Source: Diaminobutyricibacter sp049994905 (GTDB lineage: Bacteria > Actinomycetota > Actinomycetes > Actinomycetales > Microbacteriaceae). Taken from it: 64,000 nt of DNA. Below are positions 38,651-47,644 of this stretch, piece by piece (position 1 is the first letter of the stretch; each line of letters begins with the position of its first letter). The notes under the pieces were generated by a model. It had not been told where the DNA came from. It did not search any database and saw nothing but the letters and a program-made list of their open reading frames with translations. The DNA lies in NCBI RefSeq assembly GCF_049994905.1, contig NZ_CP188258.1:496001-560000 (forward strand), in the 5' to 3' direction. Both the position numbers and the translations under genes were made by a program.

Positions 38651-40374
38651 TGGGGGAGTCGTCCTGGTCTTTCGACGTCCGTGAGATCCCGTTCGCCCGC
38701 CGTGGATCGTGGATCGACCTGTCGCCCGTGATCGGCCTGCATCGCAGCGCCCCCAACGTGCACCTGGTCAGTCACCAGACGGGAATGCATCCGGTGTTCG
38801 AGTTCGTGCCCACCCGCGCCGGCGAGCCCGTCGCCGTGACGGTCACGGCGACGCCCGCGTCGCTTTCGTGGGCGGATGCGCGGGGCAGCATCGAAGCGAC
38901 CTTCGAGTCGGCCGACACTCTCCGCATCCGCGGCGCCGGCCTGGGCCTGCGCCTGGTCGAGGCCGCGCGCGCCCTGACGCCGTTCTCGGGCGCCTACCTG
39001 ATCACGGACCCGGTCGACGGCGCCTTCGTGCTCACAACGTACGAGACCGGGCGTCGCTACCGCGTCACCGTGCTTTCGGGTTCTGCCTCGGCCACCGGCG
39101 ACGGCGCGCTTGGCGACGCCGACCGGCGGATCGACCTTGCGGACGACGAGCCCTGGGAGATCGCGCTCGAAGAGTTCGAGACCGCGCGCCCCGCCTTCGC
39201 GCAAAGCCAGGCTTTCGACGACGTCGTGGCCGCCGCTGCTGAAGAGTTCGACGCGTACCACCGAGCCCTCGCGCCTTCCGATGCCCCGGCATCCGTCAAA
39301 GCCGCCTATGTGCTCTGGTCGGCCACCGTTGCGCCATCCGGCTTCTTCGCACGCGAGGCGATCCTGATGTCCAAGCACTGGATGGACAAGGTGTGGAGCT
39401 GGGACCACTGCTTCAACGCGCTCGCCCTCGCTGCCGCCGACGTCGACGCCGCGCTCGACCAGTTCCTTCTTCCGTTCGACCACCAGGACACCACCGGCGC
39501 TCTGCCCGATTCGGTGGCGCACTCGGAACTTCTCTACAACTACGTCAAACCGCCGATCCACGGTTGGGCGTTCCAGGGAATCCGTGCGCGGGCGACCCGC
39601 GAGCTCACGACAGCCGAACTCACCACCGTCTACGATCGCCTGGCGAGCTGGACAGGGTTCTGGCTTCGGTCGCGCAGGGCTCCCGGGCATCGCCTCCCGT
39701 ATTACCAGCACGGCAACGACAGCGGATGGGACAACTCGACCACCTTCGATGCCGACCGGGTGATCGAATCGCCCGACCTCGCCGCCTTCCTGATCCTCCA
39801 GCTCGACACCCTCGCCGACCTGGCCCTGGAACTGTCGATCGCCGACCAGGAGTGGAGTGCGCTCGCCAGCGACCTCGAAGCGGCCCTGCTGGAGCAGCTG
39901 TGGACCGGCGACCGGTTCATCGCCCGGTCGGCCACCACCGGAGAGGCAAGCAGCACGACCAGCCTGCTGAATGCACTGCCGATCGTGCTCGGCCAGCGAC
40001 TGCCCCACGCCGTTGCGCAACACCTCGCCACACAGATCGAAAGCCACCTCACCGAGTGGGGACCGGCGACCGAGCTCGTGGAGTCAGACCGCTATGAGGC
40101 CGACGGCTACTGGCGCGGACCGATCTGGGCGCCATCGACCGCACTCATCGAAGACGGCCTCCGCAGGGCGGGCTTCGCCGCTCTTGCCGACACGATCTCG
40201 GCACGATTCCAGGCGCTGTGCGAGCGCAGCGGTTTCGCCGAGAACTTCGACGCCATCAGCGGGGCCGGCCTCCGCGACCGCGCCTACACCTGGACCGCAA
40301 GCGCCTACCTCGTGCTCGCGAGCGACACCGCAGCGCGCGAACGCGAACTGATGACAGCTACGGGAGAAGCATGA
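38650..40374 (+). CDS. Cytoplasmic glycoside hydrolase, GH63/trehalase-like (MGH1-type) fold
   Basis: A 574-residue enzyme without a signal peptide. An N-terminal beta-rich region (1-215) precedes an (alpha/alpha)6-barrel. Motifs are MDKVWSWDHCFNALALAAAD, GNDSGWDNSTTFDADRVIES (the G-W-D-N-S motif of GH63 mannosylglycerate hydrolase/glucosidase-like enzymes) and EADGYWRGPIWAPSTALIED. Catalytic acids are presumably in WDH and GYWRGPIW regions by family analogy. Translationally coupled to the permease before it and the GH127 enzyme after it, so it acts on the imported oligosaccharide. Exact specificity not readable. Confidence 0.85.
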   Translation: MGESSWSFDVREIPFARRGSWIDLSPVIGLHRSAPNVHLVSHQTGMHPVFEFVPTRAGEPVAVTVTATPASLSWADARGSIEATFESADTLRIRGAGLGLRLVEAARALTPFSGAYLITDPVDGAFVLTTYETGRRYRVTVLSGSASATGDGALGDADRRIDLADDEPWEIALEEFETARPAFAQSQAFDDVVAAAAEEFDAYHRALAPSDAPASVKAAYVLWSATVAPSGFFAREAILMSKHWMDKVWSWDHCFNALALAAADVDAALDQFLLPFDHQDTTGALPDSVAHSELLYNYVKPPIHGWAFQGIRARATRELTTAELTTVYDRLASWTGFWLRSRRAPGHRLPYYQHGNDSGWDNSTTFDADRVIESPDLAAFLILQLDTLADLALELSIADQEWSALASDLEAALLEQLWTGDRFIARSATTGEASSTTSLLNALPIVLGQRLPHAVAQHLATQIESHLTEWGPATELVESDRYEADGYWRGPIWAPSTALIEDGLRRAGFAALADTISARFQALCERSGFAENFDAISGAGLRDRAYTWTASAYLVLASDTAARERELMTATGEA

Positions 40375-42287
40375 CCAGCACCCTCGGCACCGCCACATCC
40401 GGCGGGCCGGTCGCGCCATCGCGCTCCCGGCTCCGGCCCCTGGGAAGTGGGGAAGTGCGCCTCGTCGACGGCTTCTGGGCTGAGAAGCAGGAGCTCAACG
40501 CGACGGCGATCATCGAGCACTGCCTGTCCTGGATGGAACGGATCGGCTGGATCGCCAACTTCGATCGTGCCGCCGACGGCACCGTGGCCGAGCAGCATTC
40601 CGGGATCGAGTTCGTCGACTCCGAGGTCTACAAGCTGCTCGAGGCGATGGCGTGGGAACTCGGTCGCGCCGACGATCCCGCACTCGACGAGACGTATCGA
40701 TCCCTCGTCGCCCGCGTCGCCGCGGCACAGGAAGCGGACGGTTACCTGCACACGAGCTTCGGCCGGGCGGGACAACGGCCGCGCTACTCCGACCTCGAGT
40801 GGGGTCACGAGCTCTACTGCTTCGGGCACCTCATCCAGGCGGCTGTCGCGCGAATCCGCACAGGCCACGACGATCAGATCGTCGATGTCGCCCGTCGTCT
40901 CGCCGATCACGTCTATGTCGAGTTCGGCCCAGCAGGGCGCGACGCCATCTGCGGTCATCCGGAGATCGAGGCGGCGCTCGCCGAGTTCGGGCGAGCCACC
41001 GGGGATTCCCGCTACCTCGACCTCGCCCGGCTGCTGATCGAGCGTCGCGGTCACCGCACCCTCCGTACGACTCTGTTCCAGGGCAGCGACTACTTCCTCG
41101 ATGACACCCCGGTGCGGGAGGCCGGGGTTCTGCGTGGCCACGCGGTGCGGGCGCTGTATCTGGCATCCGCTGCCGTCGACGTGGCCACCGAGTTCGGCGA
41201 CGACGAGTTACTCGATGCCGTGAAACGGCAGTGGGACAACACGGTCGCCCGCCGCACGTACATCACCGGCGGCATGGGTTCTCACCACCAGAACGAGGAA
41301 TTCGGAACCGACTACGAGCTCCCGGCGGATCGGGCCTACTCGGAGACGTGCGCATCGATCGCCTCTGTGATGCTCAGCTGGCGGCTGCTGCTGCAGACCG
41401 GCGACGCGAAATACGCCGACCTGATGGAGCGCACCCTTCTCAACGCCGTCCTGGTGTCGCCGCGCGCCGACGGCAAGGCGTTCTACTACGCGAACACTCT
41501 CCACCAGCGCGAACGCGGAAGCGTGCCGACGGAAGGCGAACTGAGCGAGCGTGCGGAGGCGAGCCTTCGCGCGCCGTGGTTCGAGGTCTCCTGCTGCCCG
41601 ACCAATGTCGCGCGGACCCTCGCCAGCGTGTCCTCCTATATCGCGACCGCCACCGACGCAGGCATCCAGCTCCACCAGCTCGCGGATGCCGACATCACCA
41701 CGGTCACGGGCGCCGGCGTGCCGGTTCGGGCGCGCGTTCGCACCGGCGGGTACCCCTACGGCGGCGACATCGTCGTGACCGTCGAAAGCCCGGACGTCGT
41801 CGAGGTGAGTGTGCGCATCCCATCCTGGGCGGTTGAGGATGCTGTGGCCACGATCGACGGTCGCCGACTGGATGTGGTCGACGGGTACGTTCGGTGGTCT
41901 GCCGTTTTCGACGAGACCAGCCCTCTGCGCATCGCGTTGCCGATGACCGCCCGATTCGTGGAGCCGTCGGAGCGCATCGATGCCGTGCAGGGCACGGTTG
42001 CCGTCGAGCGCGGTCCGCTTGTGCTCTGCCTCGAATCTGTCGACCTTCCTGGCGATCTCGACGTGGATGCGGTGCGAATCGACACCACCGTCGGACCCCG
42101 CACGACCGAGGACGGTGCCGAGGTGCTGCTCACACTGACTGGCGTGGCCGAGTCGTCGTGGCCCTACGGGGTCGGGGCACCGACGAGGGCAGCAGAATCC
42201 GCCTCGGTCCGGTTGCGGCCGTATGCGAACTGGGCGAACCGGGGACCGAGCACGATGCGCGTGTTCATCCCGCGCTCGCCCTCCTAG
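40371..42287 (+). CDS. GH127 beta-L-arabinofuranosidase
   Basis: A 638-residue cytoplasmic enzyme removing beta-L-arabinofuranosyl residues. The family's unusual zinc/cysteine site is complete: AYSETCASIASVMLSWRL gives Glu 325 and Cys 327, and FEVSCCPTNVARTL gives Cys 408 and Cys 409, corresponding to Glu338, Cys340, Cys417 and Cys418 of HypBA1. Cys 408 would be the nucleophile. The (alpha/alpha)6 barrel is residues about 30-430 and beta-sandwich domains follow. The start overlaps the previous stop (ATGA). It is the strongest clue that the locus handles an L-arabinofuranose-bearing plant glycan or glycoprotein. Confidence 0.93.
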   Translation: MTSTLGTATSGGPVAPSRSRLRPLGSGEVRLVDGFWAEKQELNATAIIEHCLSWMERIGWIANFDRAADGTVAEQHSGIEFVDSEVYKLLEAMAWELGRADDPALDETYRSLVARVAAAQEADGYLHTSFGRAGQRPRYSDLEWGHELYCFGHLIQAAVARIRTGHDDQIVDVARRLADHVYVEFGPAGRDAICGHPEIEAALAEFGRATGDSRYLDLARLLIERRGHRTLRTTLFQGSDYFLDDTPVREAGVLRGHAVRALYLASAAVDVATEFGDDELLDAVKRQWDNTVARRTYITGGMGSHHQNEEFGTDYELPADRAYSETCASIASVMLSWRLLLQTGDAKYADLMERTLLNAVLVSPRADGKAFYYANTLHQRERGSVPTEGELSERAEASLRAPWFEVSCCPTNVARTLASVSSYIATATDAGIQLHQLADADITTVTGAGVPVRARVRTGGYPYGGDIVVTVESPDVVEVSVRIPSWAVEDAVATIDGRRLDVVDGYVRWSAVFDETSPLRIALPMTARFVEPSERIDAVQGTVAVERGPLVLCLESVDLPGDLDVDAVRIDTTVGPRTTEDGAEVLLTLTGVAESSWPYGVGAPTRAAESASVRLRPYANWANRGPSTMRVFIPRSPS

Positions 42288-42376
42288 ACCGCCTGGCCGC
42301 CGGTCACGTCATCGGTGCCGGCGGCCAGGTGTTACACGCGCGGAAGATTCCCGGCCGCCCGAGCGTTGCGCTTGGC

Positions 42377-42784
42377 ATGGGTTGGAATGACGACAACATC
42401 AAGGCTTTCCGCGACAGCAACGGCACCACGAACTACTGGGGCCCGCGGCTGGTCATCTTGCACTCGATCGGGGCGAAGTCCGGCGAGGTCCGTCTGAATC
42501 CGGTCGTCGGTTTCCGCGACGAGGCCGGCTGGCGCGTGGTGGCGTCGAAGGGTGGCTCGCCCGAGAACCCTTCGTGGTACTACAACCTGCGAGCGCATCC
42601 GTCGATTGACATCGAGGCTGTCGTCGATGGCGAGGTCGTGACGGTTCCCGTGACGGCGACCGAGATCACCGGCGACGCGTGGCGGGTCGCATACGATGCG
42701 ATCGCAGCTGAGGAGCCGCAATTCGGGGGCTATCTGGATAAGACCGACCGCCGTATCCCGGTCTTCCAGCTCACCCGCCGCTAG
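42377..42784 (+). CDS. Nitroreductase/deazaflavin-dependent oxidoreductase family (DUF385)
   Basis: A 135-residue split-barrel protein: RLVILHSIGAKSGEVRLNPV and GWRVVASKGGSPENPSWYYN LRAHPSIDIE are family hallmarks (F420 phosphate and ring contacts). Cofactor use is inferred from the family. The ATG at 42377 is the best start; the frame is open upstream into the GH127 end. It is a second, only distantly similar, member besides that at 22.6-23.1 kb. Its stop is 3 nt from the convergent next gene. Confidence 0.85.
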   Translation: MGWNDDNIKAFRDSNGTTNYWGPRLVILHSIGAKSGEVRLNPVVGFRDEAGWRVVASKGGSPENPSWYYNLRAHPSIDIEAVVDGEVVTVPVTATEITGDAWRVAYDAIAAEEPQFGGYLDKTDRRIPVFQLTRR

Positions 42785-42787
42785 GAG

Positions 42788-43141
42788 TTACCGGGCCAGC
42801 GGGCGAAGCTGCTCGTCACTCACCGGGAACGAGACCGTGTAGTAGACCTGCGGCGCGGTCATGTCGCCCCAGTCGTCCTTCTTCACACGGATCGTGACAG
42901 TTGACACTTCAGCGATGCGAACCCGCAGCCAGGCGCCGTCATCGAGCCGCAATTCGTGCGGGTCGGCAAGGTAGCCCATCCCGAGCTCGTCGAGGGTCTC
43001 CTCCGCACGCATCCAGTCCACGACCTCTGTCGTGCGACGCCCCAGCAGGTCGATCGCGACGAAACCCTCGTCGACAGGCTGAATCCAGCCCACTCGCTCA
43101 CCGTCGTGTGCGCGTCGGTGTTCGATCCAGTCCGATTCCAT
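42788..43141 (-). CDS. Conserved hypothetical protein
   Basis: A 117-residue soluble, acidic protein with many Trp and Asp (GWIQPVDEGFVAIDLLGRRT; RIAEVSTVTIRVKKDDWGDM). I know similar short proteins as unnamed genes in Microbacteriaceae but no function. Start ATG at 43141. It is convergent with the oxidoreductase gene, separated by 3 nt. Confidence 0.7.
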   Translation of the reverse strand: MESDWIEHRRAHDGERVGWIQPVDEGFVAIDLLGRRTTEVVDWMRAEETLDELGMGYLADPHELRLDDGAWLRVRIAEVSTVTIRVKKDDWGDMTAPQVYYTVSFPVSDEQLRPLAR

Positions 43142-43274
43142 TCCAGAAGAGTATCGATCGACTCGGAGCGCAGACTAAACTCGGGCCAGCCTGTGCAGGT
43201 CGTCTGCGATCGGTGCACGTGTCCGAACCACTATGGTCCGCGGCCAGGAGGTCGCGAACGACCGGAGGCACACC

Positions 43275-46022
43275 ATGGCCCGTCACGCTGGATTCGCGAC
43301 CGCAGCAACGATCACTGAGCGCTTCGTCGATTCGGCGATCGAGTCCTACCTGGGCGAATATCTCGCCCCGCTCCGGTTCCCGATGCCACCCTCGATCACG
43401 ATCGCCGGTACCACGGTGGCGTTCGACGGCTGGCTGCAGCTGCTTGCACCGACAGTGGAATTGCATCCGAACCCCGACGACCTGGTGCGAACCCACTTTG
43501 GTTTCACGGGTGCCATGTCTGCCGGAGTCAACACGCCACCCAGCCAGGTTGTCACGGTCGAGCTGGACGTCACGGTCGACTGCCGGTTCGTCAGCACCGT
43601 TGCGGATGACGGGCAGGTCACCGTCGGATTGGACACGAGCACGGTCGCGTTCCAGCCTCTGGTCATGAAAGGGTCACCGATTCCCCCAGAGATCAAGGAC
43701 GCGCTCGAGTCCGCGCAGCTCGCCGATCTTCTGACCGGTTTTGTGCGCAGTCTGTCGCCGATCGTCGCCTCGCCGCCGCTCCTCAACGCATCCATCAGGT
43801 CCAGCCGACCGACCCCGGCGGGTGCGCTCGCATCCCTGTTCGAATGGTTCACCATCGACATCGTCGCGACAGACATCGTGGTGAAGGTGCTGGAGCACGC
43901 TGTGACGGTCGGAGTGGACGCCCGCGTCGTCGACTCGATCTCCAAGCAGGCCACCTTCGAAACCCATGGGGACGAAAACGCACTCGTCGATCTGACCGTC
44001 GTGCGGGGGCCCGGCGTGGTCTACACGTTCACGATCGACGAGGACACCGACCCGAAAGAGCAGCCCATCCTGACCAGCCATCAGGTGAGCAGCGGTGGCT
44101 CGATGGCATCCACAACCAACCTCGCCTTCCTCACTGCCGTGGTCGACCAGATTTCGCGCCAGATCTCGGGGACGTGGGTGTCTGCCAACGTCCGGATCAA
44201 TTCGATCAGCCTCGGCTACACCACCTTCGACAAGGAATTCCGGGGCCGTCAGGATGCCCTGGCATTGAACTTCGATCTCACAATCGCACCGGGCAATGTC
44301 GGGGTGACCGGACGATTCCTCATTCAGCCCTATGAGACGGTGTGGGCTCAGCCGAGGGACCGCTCGCAATCCGCCTGGTGGCGGCTCTTCATCACAGAGC
44401 TCGATGTCGACACCGACTGGTGGCAGGAGGCCGCCCTCTTCACCCTCACCGTGTTCTTCGGCGCTCTGGTACCTGTCGTCGGCCCCATCCTGGCTCTCGC
44501 CGAGATCGCGCTCATCGCCGACCTGGTCCCAACATTGCTCGCGAACGTGGAGAACCAGGTAGTAAGAGGTCTGGATGCTCCGGGGAATCAGTTCTCGTTT
44601 CCGCGCTTGTGGAACAAACCGCTCCCGGGTCTGTCCCAGCCCAACTGGCAAGGCCAGTTCGAGTATGTCTCGGCTAACGCCGACGGTGTCGACCTCGCCA
44701 TCGGTATGTGGGATGGGTTCCCGGACTCGCAGACGACTGCCGACGAATCTCCGTCAATGCTGAATTCCCACAGCGGTGAACTGATTCAGGGAACCTGGGG
44801 TCAGCGTGGCAACTTCGAACTGGTGGTGCCCCAGGGAGAGCGCATCGTCCACTATGCGCGGATGAACGATGCGCCGGCCTTCCCCTGGATCCACGTTGCC
44901 GATCTGCCCCTCCCGCATCTCCTGCTCGAGGGCGATGACGGACAAGTCGCGGAGTCCGGTCGCGTGGCGAACCTGCCGATGGGTGTGTCTCTCATTCAAA
45001 GCACGTTCAACGCTCCCGAGAACCCCGGCAATTTCGAGCTGGCCGTGCGGATGCGAGACGCATTGCACCCCGGCGACGACCAAGCCGACTGGCTTGCCTC
45101 CTTCTACTTCGACAGCGTCGCGCGGTCATGGCGTGGACCGTTCCGCATCACACTCGGAGACGCTGCCATCGGGTACGTGTCCGGAGATCCGGCGCTGATC
45201 CAGAGCACCTGGGGTGGGCGCCCGGGCAACTTCGAACTGGTCGTTCCGCAAGGCGACCGTCTCGTTCACTATTCACGCCTGAACGATCGTGACGCGCATC
45301 CGTGGCTGCATGTCGCCGACCTGCCCGTGCCCGCTCTCCTTCTCGAGGATGGCCGTGGTCACGTCAGCGCCAGCGGTCAGGCGGGTGCGATCGCCCTCGG
45401 CGTCGCGCTCATCGAGAGCAATTTCAACACGCCGGGATACCCGGGCAACCTCGAACTCGTTGTGCGATTCCGCAGCGCACTCACGCCGGACGATGCCGCC
45501 GATGACTGGCTCGCCGCCTACTACTTCGACAGCATCGGTCGTGCGTGGAGCGGACCTCACACCATCGCAGTGGGCGGCGTTCCGATCCGCGGTGTCACCG
45601 GCGATCCGACACTCATCCAGAGCACCTGGGGCGGACCCAACGGCAACTTCGAACTTGTCGTGCCACGCGGCGATCGCCTCACCCACTACGCGCGCTTCAA
45701 CGACCAGCCGGGATTTCCGTGGGCACACCTTTCCGACCTGCCGCTGCCGGCCCTCCTCCTCGAGGGCGGTCACGGCACGACGGAGTCCAGCCAACCGGGA
45801 GTCATCGTCCTCGGCGCATCGTTGATTCAGAGCACGTTCAACACGCCCGACAATCCCGGAAACTTCGAGCTGGCCGCTCGGTTCAGGAGTGCATCGACAC
45901 CCGACGACACCGACAACGATTGGCTCGCCTTCTACACGCTCGACAGCATCAGCCGCACCTGGAATGCCCCGAGGACGGTCAGCGTCAACGGCCAGCCGGT
46001 CACAGGACTCACAGGATTCTGA
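43275..46022 (+). CDS. Large unknown protein: beta-rich N-terminus plus six beta-propeller-like repeats
   Basis: A 915-residue protein with no signal peptide. The ATG at 43275 has GGAGG 6-7 nt upstream. Residues 1-380 are beta-rich with amphipathic strands (FPMPPSITIAGTTVAFDGWL; VTVELDVTVDCRFVSTVADD) and alternate with helices; a lipid-binding TULIP-type fold is a guess only. Residues about 387-423 are strongly hydrophobic (TLTVFFGALVPVVGPILALA). From residue about 503 come six repeats of 66-71 residues, alternating two types (see repeat entry). Repeats with GNFELVV...HY.R.ND are found in predicted carbohydrate-binding or structural propellers. Function unknown; stands alone. Confidence 0.75.
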   Translation: MARHAGFATAATITERFVDSAIESYLGEYLAPLRFPMPPSITIAGTTVAFDGWLQLLAPTVELHPNPDDLVRTHFGFTGAMSAGVNTPPSQVVTVELDVTVDCRFVSTVADDGQVTVGLDTSTVAFQPLVMKGSPIPPEIKDALESAQLADLLTGFVRSLSPIVASPPLLNASIRSSRPTPAGALASLFEWFTIDIVATDIVVKVLEHAVTVGVDARVVDSISKQATFETHGDENALVDLTVVRGPGVVYTFTIDEDTDPKEQPILTSHQVSSGGSMASTTNLAFLTAVVDQISRQISGTWVSANVRINSISLGYTTFDKEFRGRQDALALNFDLTIAPGNVGVTGRFLIQPYETVWAQPRDRSQSAWWRLFITELDVDTDWWQEAALFTLTVFFGALVPVVGPILALAEIALIADLVPTLLANVENQVVRGLDAPGNQFSFPRLWNKPLPGLSQPNWQGQFEYVSANADGVDLAIGMWDGFPDSQTTADESPSMLNSHSGELIQGTWGQRGNFELVVPQGERIVHYARMNDAPAFPWIHVADLPLPHLLLEGDDGQVAESGRVANLPMGVSLIQSTFNAPENPGNFELAVRMRDALHPGDDQADWLASFYFDSVARSWRGPFRITLGDAAIGYVSGDPALIQSTWGGRPGNFELVVPQGDRLVHYSRLNDRDAHPWLHVADLPVPALLLEDGRGHVSASGQAGAIALGVALIESNFNTPGYPGNLELVVRFRSALTPDDAADDWLAAYYFDSIGRAWSGPHTIAVGGVPIRGVTGDPTLIQSTWGGPNGNFELVVPRGDRLTHYARFNDQPGFPWAHLSDLPLPALLLEGGHGTTESSQPGVIVLGASLIQSTFNTPDNPGNFELAARFRSASTPDDTDNDWLAFYTLDSISRTWNAPRTVSVNGQPVTGLTGF
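44781..46019 (+). repeat. Three tandem A-B pairs of protein-level repeats
   Basis: Six in-frame units begin at 44781, 44991, 45195, 45408, 45612 and 45822 (70, 68, 71, 68, 70 and 66 codons). Odd units (A) carry LIQSTWG..GNFELVVP.G, then R..HY.R.ND..FPW.H..D; even units (B) carry LIQSTFNTP.NPGNFEL, then R.R.A..P.D...DWLA.Y..DS. A 138-codon A-B pair was therefore amplified three times. A weaker earlier unit may begin at PNWQGQFEYVSANADG (about 44640), which would make seven blades. Confidence 0.8.
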
Positions 46023-46053
46023 GGTGGGGCCGGCCGGTCGAGCCGCTCAGCCT

Positions 46054-46070
46054 CCTGGCCGTCGGCCAGG
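46054..46070. terminator. Hairpin between convergent genes
   Basis: CCTGGCC-GTC-GGCCAGG, a perfect 7-bp stem with a 3-nt loop, 32 nt after one stop codon and 17 nt from the convergent gene's stop; probably a bidirectional terminator. Confidence 0.6.
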
Positions 46071-46086
46071 CGCCCCGCGATGCGCG

Positions 46087-46644
46087 CTAGCCGATCGCAG
46101 CGGTCATCGCGTCGCACTTCGCAGTGTCGTCGCCGGCGTATTCGTGTGGCCCGTGTACGAGCAGTTGCTGACTGAGGAGGTTCCCGTCGGAGTCGACCGT
46201 GTCGATTATCGCCAGGTACCCCACGTCTTTCAGCAGGACGCTGCTGTGAGACGTGTAGATCCTCGTGTCCCTGCCTGTGAGGGTGTCGGTGAAGGTGGTG
46301 GTGCCGTCGGGGTTGAGCACTCCGCCGTCGCTGAAGGCGTTCCGGCCCGCGCTGTCGACGTACACCACTTTGCCGTTCGCCACGTTGGTCAGGGTGCTCA
46401 CGACGTGTGATTCCTCCTGATAGGACGCGGTGCCCGATGCATCGATGGTGATCTTGAACGTGTCCGTGCCCGTGATCACGGAATTCACCGTGAAGCCGCA
46501 TTGATCGATGCCGGTCAGCGTGACATTGACTTTGGTGTGGATGACCTGCGGCGGTGTGGCGGCCACGGCAGGCGTCGCGGTGAGCAAACCCGCCACGAGC
46601 GTCATCAGTCCGGTCAGCGCGACGACGTACACACTTCGTTTCAT
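46087..46644 (-). CDS. Secreted hypothetical protein
   Basis: A 185-residue exported protein. Signal peptide MKRSVYVVALTGLMTLVAGL LTATPAVA, cleaved before ATPPQ. The mature part is predicted all-beta (VNVTLTGIDQCGFTVNSVIT; SGTASYQEESHVVSTLTNVA) with two cysteines, one near each end. No family recognised; resembles small secreted beta-sandwich proteins of actinobacteria. The ATG at 46644 follows a GGAG-type site. Confidence 0.75.
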   Translation of the reverse strand: MKRSVYVVALTGLMTLVAGLLTATPAVAATPPQVIHTKVNVTLTGIDQCGFTVNSVITGTDTFKITIDASGTASYQEESHVVSTLTNVANGKVVYVDSAGRNAFSDGGVLNPDGTTTFTDTLTGRDTRIYTSHSSVLLKDVGYLAIIDTVDSDGNLLSQQLLVHGPHEYAGDDTAKCDAMTAAIG

Positions 46645-46845
46645 CGTTCTCCCTCGGCTCCATCGGAGCGCACGCAGACAAGGAAGAAGTGAACTGCACC
46701 GTGGACTTTGCCTGTGAGTCGCTCCGATGCCACTGACAAGTGTGGCACCGGACTGGAGGGCTGTATATAGTGAGCGGTCCTCAATTCCCTGCGAGTGAAG
46801 TGGAATTCTTGCAAGCGCTTACGGGCAGCTGAACAGCTGAGTAGT

Positions 46846-47535
46846 GTGACGAGGGTGGATCTCCAGCTTGAAGACCGTGTCGTCCTGGTCGTCGGCGGCC
46901 ATGGCCTGATCGGTACTGCCGTGGTGCGGCGACTTCGCGCAGAGGGTGCAACAGTGGTTCCGGCATCCCGCCACGCCCCCGATGGTCTCGTGATGGATGC
47001 TGCGAGCGACGACTCCGTCTCGGCGGGGCTGTCCTGGATCATGGCGGAGCACGGACGCATCGATGGCCTGGTGGTCGCAGCGGCTCCCAGCGCCCAGACT
47101 CTCGACCCGGCCCGCAACGCGGACCCCGACCAGGTGCTGGATGCTCTGAACGGCAAGGCGCTGACGTTCCTGCGCGTCGTGAATGCGACCCTGCCTCTCA
47201 TGGAGGCCGCCGGTTACGGCCGGGTTGTCGGAGTCAGCGGCCAGAACGCCTTCGTCACCGGCAACATCACCGGGTCGATCCGCAACGCCGCGCTCATCAT
47301 CGCGGCGAAGAACCTCGCGGATGCGGTGGCGGGCACCGGCGTGACCGTCAACTCGGTCAGCCCTGGCATCGTCGCCCCCGAACCCTCTCGCGACGTGAAC
47401 GTCGGTGGGAGTGGCCAGGCCAGCCCGGACGAGATCGCGGATCTGATCGCTTTTCTCGTCTCACCACTGGCGGGATCGATCAGTGGCGAGTCCATTGCGG
47501 TGGGCCATCGACTGCGCGGCGCCACTGGACTGTAA
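46846..47535 (+). CDS. SDR-family oxidoreductase lacking the catalytic Tyr/Lys
   Basis: About 229 residues of the short-chain dehydrogenase fold. RVVLVVGGHGLIGTAVVRRL is the cofactor motif and VTVNSVSPGIVAPEPSRDVN the post-catalytic segment, as in FabG-like proteins. At the active site, where the family has Y-x-x-x-K, this protein reads GNITGSIRNAALIIAAKNLA: by alignment on the KNLA end, Tyr becomes Gly and Lys becomes Asn. It may be inactive or act differently. The start is uncertain (GTG at 46846 or 46855, or ATG at 46795). Confidence 0.8.
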   Translation: MTRVDLQLEDRVVLVVGGHGLIGTAVVRRLRAEGATVVPASRHAPDGLVMDAASDDSVSAGLSWIMAEHGRIDGLVVAAAPSAQTLDPARNADPDQVLDALNGKALTFLRVVNATLPLMEAAGYGRVVGVSGQNAFVTGNITGSIRNAALIIAAKNLADAVAGTGVTVNSVSPGIVAPEPSRDVNVGGSGQASPDEIADLIAFLVSPLAGSISGESIAVGHRLRGATGL

Positions 47536-47644
47536 TCGCGCGTCTTCCGCCTCCTCCAACTCCACGACGCGGCGAAAGGCCTTGTCGGGCGGCCCGTACG
47601 CCGAATAGAGTTCGATCGCCAGTTCGTCGACGAACGGAGTGCTC

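Noticed and set aside
38506..40047. 513-codon minus-strand frame opposite the GH63-like gene
   Set aside because: Shadow frame of a high-GC gene; the plus strand has family motifs and translational coupling on both sides.
44781..46019. CRISPR or DNA-level satellite array
   Set aside because: The periodicity is in the protein; DNA copies diverge at third positions and units are about 205-213 bp coding repeats.
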